From SIG710 sp045604985 (GTDB lineage Bacteria; Bacillota; Clostridia; Oscillospirales; CAG-272), in assembly GCA_045604985.1 (NCBI GenBank), contig JAZUPD010000054.1, positions 1-8,714 on the forward strand: a stretch of 8,714 nt of DNA. The letters are read 5' to 3'. Below the pieces are notes generated by a model. That model was not told where the DNA came from. It worked only from the letters and a program-made list of their open reading frames with translations, and did no database searches. Below, piece after piece: positions 4,327 through 8,714 of this stretch. The translations under genes were made by a program, and so were the position numbers. Positions within the stretch are counted from its first letter, which is position 1. Every line of letters starts with the position of its first letter.

Positions 4327-5757
4327 TCAAAGGTATAATTTTGCAAGACCGCCTTCGCCCGTTTCTCTATATATCTTGGAAAGATCTCTGCCTGTCTCAT
4401 ACATGGTCTTGACGATAAGGTCAAATGAAATTTTTCTCGTGTCTGTCAAAAAATTCGCCAGATTTACCGCATTTATGGCACGCATTGCCGCAACGGCATT
4501 TCTCTCAATGCATGGGATCTGAACAAGCCCCTTTATTGGATCGCAGGTTAGCCCAAGATGATGCTCAATAGCAATCTCCGCCGCATATTCTATCTGCGCT
4601 ATCTCCATTTCATATATCTCAGCAAGTGCTGCCGCCGCCATGGCGCAGGCACTGCCTATCTCTGCTTGACAGCCGCATTCTGCGCCGCTGATAGAGGCAT
4701 TCGTTTTTATAAGATTTCCGATAAGCCCCGCCGTTGCAAGGGCATGGAGGATGGTAGCTGTATCAAGCTGTTTTTTCTCGGTTATATAGCGAAGCACAGC
4801 AGGCAGAACGCCACTTGCACCGCAGGTAGGAGCGGTTACGATAACTCCGCCCGAGGCATTCTGTTCGCTTACGGCAAAGGCATATGAACAGACAAGCCTA
4901 TTCTGCTTTGTTTCCGCACTCTCGTCCATATGTCTCTGATTATAGAGATATTTCGCCTTGCGAAGAACACCGAGGCCGCCAAAAAGTTCACCGTCAATAT
5001 TAAGCCCGCTTTCGATAGAGCCAAGCATTGCGCCCCATATACTGCGAAGATATGTCCATATCTCCTTGCCCTCGACCTCCTCAACATATTCCCACAGTCT
5101 TATCTTTTTGCTCTCGCAATAATCTGCAATATCCTTGAATTTATCAAGCTTGTATATTCTCTCGGTAGTATATTCCTCTTTGCCCTCGATGTGTATAGCA
5201 CCGCCGCCAACTGAAATGACCGTCCACTCTCCAATGGAAATACCGTCCTTTATAGCTCGAATCCTCATTGTATTGGGATGAGGAAGCGACGAGGTGGTCT
5301 TATCAAAAATCACCTCATTGGGAATAGGATCAAGTGCTTTTTTTATAACGTAATCGGTTCTGTGGCCCACGCCCGTAAGTGCAAGCGAACCATAGAGCGT
5401 CACCTCAAAGAGCTCTGCCGAAGGGTATTCCGCACGAAAAAGAGTGGCCGCCTTTTCGGGGCCCATAGAATGTGAGCTTGATGGCCCTGAGCCAACTCTG
5501 TAAAGCTCCATAATTGATTCCATTCCGACCTCTTGCTTCTTACGAGCTTCCTCATCACGGGGGATGAGATCGTCAACAAGCACACCAAGTGCCATTGCTA
5601 TCTCGCCAAGGGTATCGACTGTGGGATACGCCTCTCCTCTCTCCCATTTTGAAACGGCTCTGTTGGAAACTCCCAGACGGTCGCCAAGCTCTTTCTGAGA
5701 AAGCCCTCTTGATATTCTGAATTTTCTTATTCTTTCTGCAAACTGCAATTTTTCCAT
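4327..5757 (-). CDS. XRE-family helix-turn-helix fused to iron-sulfur L-serine ammonia-lyase
   Basis: This 476-residue protein joins two parts. Residues about 6-64 are a full XRE/Cro-type DNA-binding domain (SQKELGDRLGVSNRAVSKWERGEAYPTV..). A short charged linker follows (about 66-78). Residues 79-476 are a compact single-chain serine dehydratase, which converts L-serine to pyruvate and ammonia with a [4Fe-4S] cluster. Its beta part has VGSGPSSSHSMGP (88-100), LTGVGHRTD and LPHPNTM. Its alpha part has QNASGG, APTCGASG, GCQAEIG, LGLTCDP and IPCIERN. Cys363, Cys405 and Cys416 match the 42 and 11 residue spacing of the cluster ligands in the Legionella enzyme. The C-terminal Cys that caps the cluster in the E. 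coli/Legionella type is absent: the chain ends GGLAKLYL. The ATG at 5757 is preferred because GAGG lies 6 bases upstream; a TTG two codons earlier overlaps that site. The enzyme itself is of the sdaA type. The DNA-binding fusion suggests autoregulation. Confidence 0.93.
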   Translation of the reverse strand: MEKLQFAERIRKFRISRGLSQKELGDRLGVSNRAVSKWERGEAYPTVDTLGEIAMALGVLVDDLIPRDEEARKKQEVGMESIMELYRVGSGPSSSHSMGPEKAATLFRAEYPSAELFEVTLYGSLALTGVGHRTDYVIKKALDPIPNEVIFDKTTSSLPHPNTMRIRAIKDGISIGEWTVISVGGGAIHIEGKEEYTTERIYKLDKFKDIADYCESKKIRLWEYVEEVEGKEIWTYLRSIWGAMLGSIESGLNIDGELFGGLGVLRKAKYLYNQRHMDESAETKQNRLVCSYAFAVSEQNASGGVIVTAPTCGASGVLPAVLRYITEKKQLDTATILHALATAGLIGNLIKTNASISGAECGCQAEIGSACAMAAAALAEIYEMEIAQIEYAAEIAIEHHLGLTCDPIKGLVQIPCIERNAVAAMRAINAVNLANFLTDTRKISFDLIVKTMYETGRDLSKIYRETGEGGLAKLYL

Positions 5758-5776
5758 TTGCAACCTCTTTTAGCTT

Positions 5777-5788
5777 TTAGTAAACTAA
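5777..5788. promoter_or_regulatory. Candidate operator (inverted repeat at transcription start)
   Basis: TTAGT (5777-5781) and ACTAA (5784-5788) are exact reverse complements separated by two A residues. The dyad touches the downstream edge of the -10 box and covers the predicted start of transcription, a standard repressor position. XRE-type dimers bind short dyads of this kind, and the first gene of the unit encodes an XRE domain. The assignment is an inference; AT-rich dyads of this length can occur by chance. Confidence 0.45.
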
Positions 5789-5816
5789 TTATACACCCTA
5801 TACCGAGCAAAGTCAA
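5788..5816 (-). promoter_or_regulatory. Sigma-A promoter of the HTH-serine dehydratase operon
   Basis: On the minus strand TTGACT (5816-5811), a 17-base spacer and TATAAT (5793-5788) give a near-perfect vegetative promoter. It lies between the terminator of the upstream lipoprotein gene and the ribosome binding site AGAGG, so the operon is transcribed independently. Confidence 0.87.
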
Positions 5817-5857
5817 GAATGTTTTGGTCAAAAAAGGCTGCTATTTTTGCAGTTCAC

Positions 5858-5891
5858 AAAAAAAGACCGAATCACTTTCTGTGATTCGGTC
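5858..5891 (-). terminator. Intrinsic terminator after the YerB-like gene
   Basis: GACCGAATCAC (5865-5875) pairs perfectly with GTGATTCGGTC (5881-5891) around a 5-base loop. The minus strand then has seven T. A weaker CTGC/GCAG hairpin followed by CCTTTTTTG lies just downstream (about 5831-5854) and may act as a backup. Confidence 0.93.
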
Positions 5892-5897
5892 CTTTTA

Positions 5898-7049
5898 TTA
5901 TTCTTCTGTTGGAACAAAATTAAAATCAATATTTTGTCGGTTATAATCTGGAAAGATTGAAATAAATGTCTTACCGCGATTCATGACAAGCTCGTTTCCG
6001 TCCATGTCAAGATATTTTGTGGGCGAATCCTCGGTGGGCTTCGACCATCTTATCTCTTCACATCTTCCGCCCGAGATATAATACCCTTCGCCATTTTCAT
6101 TTTCCGTCGTTATATCGAGATGTCCTGCGGTATCGTGGAGAGAGACCACATTGCAGAAGAGGACAAGAACGTTCGTAAAGCTTATCTGCTTGCCGTTTGT
6201 GCCGTCAATATGAGGAACATCCTCAAACTGATAACGGTAGTAGGCATCGGTTTCTCTGTCATAATCGAATCTTGCAGTTTGATATTTTGAATAGGGAAGC
6301 AAAACAGAGGTTGCTTCTTCTCCGCCGAGAATACGCTTAGTGCCGTATTCTGTGAAACTGAAGGCATCCTTATTTTTAAATTCATCCTTAAGTTCGGTTC
6401 TGTATCTCTTTTGAGTAATTCCTTTGACTATTCCTTCGCCTGTCGTCATAAGGGTATGCTCATAGCTCATAGTCTTAAGTCTTTCCTCGTCACGGAAGAA
6501 CATACCGGGGAGATACATATTAACTCCATTAAGATTGTTTATGCCTCTTTCGCTTATCTCTATAAAGCCCTGGTCACTTGCGCCTGCATGAACGTATATT
6601 GCGTCATAATTCTGTGCAAGATCGAGATAATAATGACGGCAAGAACGCACAGAGCCTATTTTTTCAAGATCCTCATAATCGGATTTAAGAACCATAAGCC
6701 TTGTGATTCCGCCTTCAACAAGACACTCATACATGATGTCGCAATCGTCAATGCCCTCTTGGGGAAGAGCGCTCCAAAGATTGTTTATCATGATGGCAAC
6801 AGGTCTCGTGGAGTAAAGGTCCTTTTTGCTGCCAAGTCCCGTTAGTGGATTTATATGTTCGGGAAACACGATAACGGGATTTGTTTCAGCCTCTGTGGTT
6901 ATATTTTCGGACTCACTTTCGGGAAAGCTCTCGCTTTCGGTCTCATAAGAAGTTTCCGTATCGTTTGAAGTAACATTTACTTTTTCGCAGGAAATAAAGG
7001 AGATGGTAAGCACCAAAAGCGCAAGCAGTGCAATCAAGATCCGCTTCAT
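5898..7049 (-). CDS. YerB-like DUF3048-domain lipoprotein
   Basis: The 383-residue product begins with a basic, hydrophobic signal (MKRILIALLALLVLTISFIS) and Cys21, a likely lipoprotein attachment site, although the box has Phe at -3 where Leu is usual. A Ser/Glu/Thr-rich acidic linker (27-56) spans to the folded part. The DUF3048 N-terminal domain shows INPLTGL (66-72), RPVAIMINN (82-90), EGGITRLM (112-119) and IGSVRSCRHYYLDLA (131-145). The C-terminal domain shows GGRCEEIRWSKP (327-338) and MNRGKTFISIFP (356-367). This is the full family architecture, seen in Bacillus YerB, an exported lipoprotein of unclear biochemical role. It would sit on the outer face of the cytoplasmic membrane. The ATG follows GAGG by 7 bases. 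The preceding 93-residue gene ends 11 bp upstream, so the two are cotranscribed. Confidence 0.93.
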   Translation of the reverse strand: MKRILIALLALLVLTISFISCEKVNVTSNDTETSYETESESFPESESENITTEAETNPVIVFPEHINPLTGLGSKKDLYSTRPVAIMINNLWSALPQEGIDDCDIMYECLVEGGITRLMVLKSDYEDLEKIGSVRSCRHYYLDLAQNYDAIYVHAGASDQGFIEISERGINNLNGVNMYLPGMFFRDEERLKTMSYEHTLMTTGEGIVKGITQKRYRTELKDEFKNKDAFSFTEYGTKRILGGEEATSVLLPYSKYQTARFDYDRETDAYYRYQFEDVPHIDGTNGKQISFTNVLVLFCNVVSLHDTAGHLDITTENENGEGYYISGGRCEEIRWSKPTEDSPTKYLDMDGNELVMNRGKTFISIFPDYNRQNIDFNFVPTEE

Positions 7050-7060
7050 ATCTGAACCTC

Positions 7061-7342
7061 TTATTTGTTTGCCATATCAAGCCAGACAAGTCCGAGACCA
7101 AAGGCATCATATAGCCCGTTCTTATCGCCCTGCTTTATTATTTTTGTGGGTGTCTTTGAATCGACTACCTGAATGAACACTTTATCGGGTACATCGTTTT
7201 CTCCAACCTTTTTATAGGACATTATTTCGAGAATGAGAAAGCACTTATCTGCCTCCTTATCTCCATAGCAAATTGTGTCGCCCTCACGAACAAGGGGCTT
7301 ACCCTTATATTCAAGGTATTTTCCGATTACCTTTTCAGCCAT
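7061..7342 (-). CDS. Small protein of unknown function, 93 aa, cotranscribed with YerB-like gene
   Basis: I cannot assign a function. The sequence is MAEKVIGKYLEYKGKPLVRE, then GDTICYGDKEADKCFLILEI, a mixed region with VPDKVFIQVVDSKTPTKIIKQG, and the end KNGLYDAFGLGLVWLDMANK. It looks like a compact, mostly beta cytoplasmic protein with no signal peptide, membrane segment or metal-binding motif; two single Cys residues (25 and 34) are not in a motif. A strong GGGAGG site lies 9 bases before the ATG and a clear promoter lies 35 bp further up, so it is certainly a real gene. It leads the unit, and the YerB-like lipoprotein gene follows after 11 bp with its GAGG directly after the TAA stop. Confidence 0.85.
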   Translation of the reverse strand: MAEKVIGKYLEYKGKPLVREGDTICYGDKEADKCFLILEIMSYKKVGENDVPDKVFIQVVDSKTPTKIIKQGDKNGLYDAFGLGLVWLDMANK

Positions 7343-7376
7343 TATAATATTCCTCCCAAAAAACGTTATTTGTTAT

Positions 7377-7405
7377 ATTATACCTCATTTGCCTCTATAA
7401 GTCAA
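7377..7405 (-). promoter_or_regulatory. Sigma-A promoter of the 93-aa/YerB-like operon
   Basis: On the minus strand TTGACT (7405-7400), a 17-base spacer and TATAAT (7382-7377) form a near-consensus promoter. It lies 24 bp beyond the tmcAL stop codon. No terminator is visible between tmcAL and this promoter, so some read-through from tmcAL is likely. Confidence 0.87.
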
Positions 7406-7428
7406 CGATAATTTTTAAACTTGTTTTT

Positions 7429-8646
7429 TCACTTTATGACAACAGGCGACATTTTTTCATAAAAGGAGGCTTCCTTCGGTTCGGAGGTGCAGAGAGTGAA
7501 AAGTGCCTCGGCTTTTTTTTCGATGCTGTAAAGTCTTTCAGCCTTTCTGCGTTCATTGCCGCAAAGTTTTTCAATAACAGCCTTTTTATCAGAGGTTTTT
7601 GTTACAACGGGTATTCTTCCGTTTTTTCTGATATCCGAAAGGAGCTTTCTTCCTTCCTCACTTGCGGCAAGAAGACGAGTACAAAAGGGATGAAGACGCA
7701 TATCCTCGCCTTTTATGCCCAGTGCCGAAAACAGAAGCACTCGGCGAAGCCTTGCATCGGTATATTTCTTAGTCGAGAGCTTTTCCCGAAGCTCCTCATA
7801 GTTTTTTGCCTTTGCGGCTGTCCTTGCTATGCGGTTTTCGAGTCCTCCGCTTATCCCCTCGCATTCAGAGATAGACTCGGGAGATGCAAGTCTCATTGCC
7901 GAAAGAATACAAAATCCGTATTTCTCCATATCTGTGGGAAAACCACCTCTTTTTTCTGCTGACAAAAGTGCCTCATATGCTTCCTTTGGCATATGAGCTG
8001 CGATTTTTTCAGTTTCGCCTGCGAGGATCATTTTTCTCAGAGCTGAAGCCGAGGGGAACTTCCCCTCAACTCTCTCCGAGAGAAAATTGTCCTCTCTTTT
8101 CACCGTTACTGCCTTTATTTTTGAACCGAGCTTCATAAGGGCCTTTATATATTCGACGGCGAGGATATTATTAGGACTCTCCAAAGCGTCATTTTTGCTG
8201 TAAAGCGACTCATATACAAGCTGTGCGGCTGCGGCATAGCCGGCATCGCCCTTGTAAAAAGAATGAAAAGCCTCGGAAAATTCTTCCGAAAGTTGGTTTT
8301 TGGCGATTTTGGAAAGAACGTCGATGTCTCCCGATTCGCTTCCAAAGATAATCTCGTCAACCACCGAAAGCCTTTCGGCAATTTCCACCGCTGCTTGTGC
8401 AAAATATTCCGCTCCTGCCGACGAGAAGGGCATGGGAAGCTCAAGTACGATATCTGCACCTGAGAGAAGTGCCGCCTCGGCTCTTGAGTATTTGTCCGCT
8501 ATGGCGATCTCACCGCGCTGAACGAAATTTCCGCTCATTATGCAAACGATATTATCAGCCCCCCTCTTTCTTGCTTCTGCAAAAAGATGGGCATGGCCTG
8601 CGTGAAAAGGGTTAAATTCGCAAATTATAGCAGATGTTCTTTTCAT
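7429..8646 (-). CDS. tmcAL: tRNA(Met) cytidine acetate ligase (TmcAL, YlbM family)
   Basis: The 405-residue enzyme uses ATP and acetate to acetylate cytidine 34 in the anticodon of elongator tRNA(Met), which sharpens AUG decoding. The N-terminal nucleotidyltransferase-like domain shows IICEFNPFHAGH (7-18) with the HxGH nucleotide-binding motif. It is followed by IMSGNFVQRGE (36-46), DKYSRAEAALLSGADIVLELP (51-71), SPNNILAVEYIKAL (157-170), KREDNFLSERV (183-193) and FPSASALRK (197-205), all in the family order. The C-terminal part is the helical domain that helps bind tRNA. Length is typical. The ATG gives the conserved MKR.AIICEFNPFH opening; the GAGG upstream is about 12 bases away, a long spacing that suggests modest translation. 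The promoter is not clear within the window. Confidence 0.94.
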   Translation of the reverse strand: MKRTSAIICEFNPFHAGHAHLFAEARKRGADNIVCIMSGNFVQRGEIAIADKYSRAEAALLSGADIVLELPMPFSSAGAEYFAQAAVEIAERLSVVDEIIFGSESGDIDVLSKIAKNQLSEEFSEAFHSFYKGDAGYAAAAQLVYESLYSKNDALESPNNILAVEYIKALMKLGSKIKAVTVKREDNFLSERVEGKFPSASALRKMILAGETEKIAAHMPKEAYEALLSAEKRGGFPTDMEKYGFCILSAMRLASPESISECEGISGGLENRIARTAAKAKNYEELREKLSTKKYTDARLRRVLLFSALGIKGEDMRLHPFCTRLLAASEEGRKLLSDIRKNGRIPVVTKTSDKKAVIEKLCGNERRKAERLYSIEKKAEALFTLCTSEPKEASFYEKMSPVVIK

Positions 8647-8662
8647 AATTTGTCTTTTCCTC

Positions 8663-8691
8663 TTGAAATCTTATAAAAAATGTAGTATAAT
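8663..8691 (+). promoter_or_regulatory. Candidate outward-facing promoter at the right edge
   Basis: On the plus strand TTGAAA (8663-8668), a 17-base spacer and TATAAT (8686-8691) fit a vegetative promoter reading out of the window, divergent from tmcAL. On the minus strand a second TATAAT (8712-8707) lies at the window end, and its -35 would be outside, so it could be the tmcAL promoter. The AT-rich setting makes chance matches possible. Confidence 0.5.
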
Positions 8692-8714
8692 TATTCCTGT
8701 GAATATATTATACT

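Noticed and set aside
3847..4522. Overlapping plus-strand open frames of 94 and 166 codons
   Set aside because: They are antisense to the operon terminator, the 110-residue gene and the end of the serine dehydratase gene. There are no start signals and no resemblance to known proteins.
5758..5763. TTG start two codons upstream for the HTH-serine dehydratase
   Set aside because: The TTG directly follows and effectively overlaps the GAGG ribosome binding site; the ATG at 5757 has proper spacing.
6411..6845. Open frame of 144 codons on the plus strand
   Set aside because: It is antisense to the well-conserved DUF3048 gene and has no ribosome binding site.

Overview
The window looks like chromosomal DNA from a low- to mid-GC Firmicute of the class Clostridia. 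The support is the gene order infA-rpmJ-rpsM-rpsK-rpsD-rpoA-rplQ, with rpsD inside the operon as is usual in Clostridia and not in Bacillus. Further support comes from strong GGAGG-type ribosome binding sites, sigma-A promoters of the form TTGACW-17-TATAAT, tRNA genes with encoded CCA, and a compact single-chain iron-sulfur serine dehydratase. I cannot name a genus from the sequence alone.

Region 1 (1-3195, + strand) is the distal end of the S10/spc/alpha ribosomal operon. It holds the tail of infA, then rpmJ, rpsM, rpsK, rpsD, rpoA and rplQ, closed by a strong hairpin terminator. The genes are complete and ordinary. L36 and S4 are both of the zinc-binding, cysteine-containing type. The longest gap (111 bp, rpsD to rpoA) can form small hairpins.

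Region 2 (about 3255-3780, - strand) is a convergent tRNA cluster: tRNA-Val(UAC), tRNA-Asp(GUC) and tRNA-Gly(GCC). It is driven by a perfect-consensus promoter and ends at its own terminator. The Asp and Gly genes are separated by 202 bp holding two diverged direct copies of a repeat of at least 66 bp. The second copy ends in a perfect 12-bp inverted repeat that touches the 3' end of tRNA-Asp.

Region 3 (3930-5816, - strand) is a two-gene unit with its own promoter and terminator. The first gene fuses an XRE-type helix-turn-helix to a complete L-serine ammonia-lyase. The second encodes a 110-residue protein of unknown function, and its ribosome binding site overlaps the stop codon of the enzyme gene. 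A short inverted repeat lies over the predicted transcription start of this unit. Together these features suggest a serine-degrading enzyme that may control its own promoter. This is the most interesting part of the window.

Region 4 (5858-7405, - strand) is another two-gene unit: a 93-residue conserved-looking protein of unknown function, then a YerB/DUF3048-family lipoprotein, with a clear promoter and terminator.

Region 5 (7429-8646, - strand) is tmcAL, the tRNA(Met) cytidine acetate ligase. A strong-looking promoter at the right edge points out of the window on the + strand and suggests a divergent gene just beyond it.
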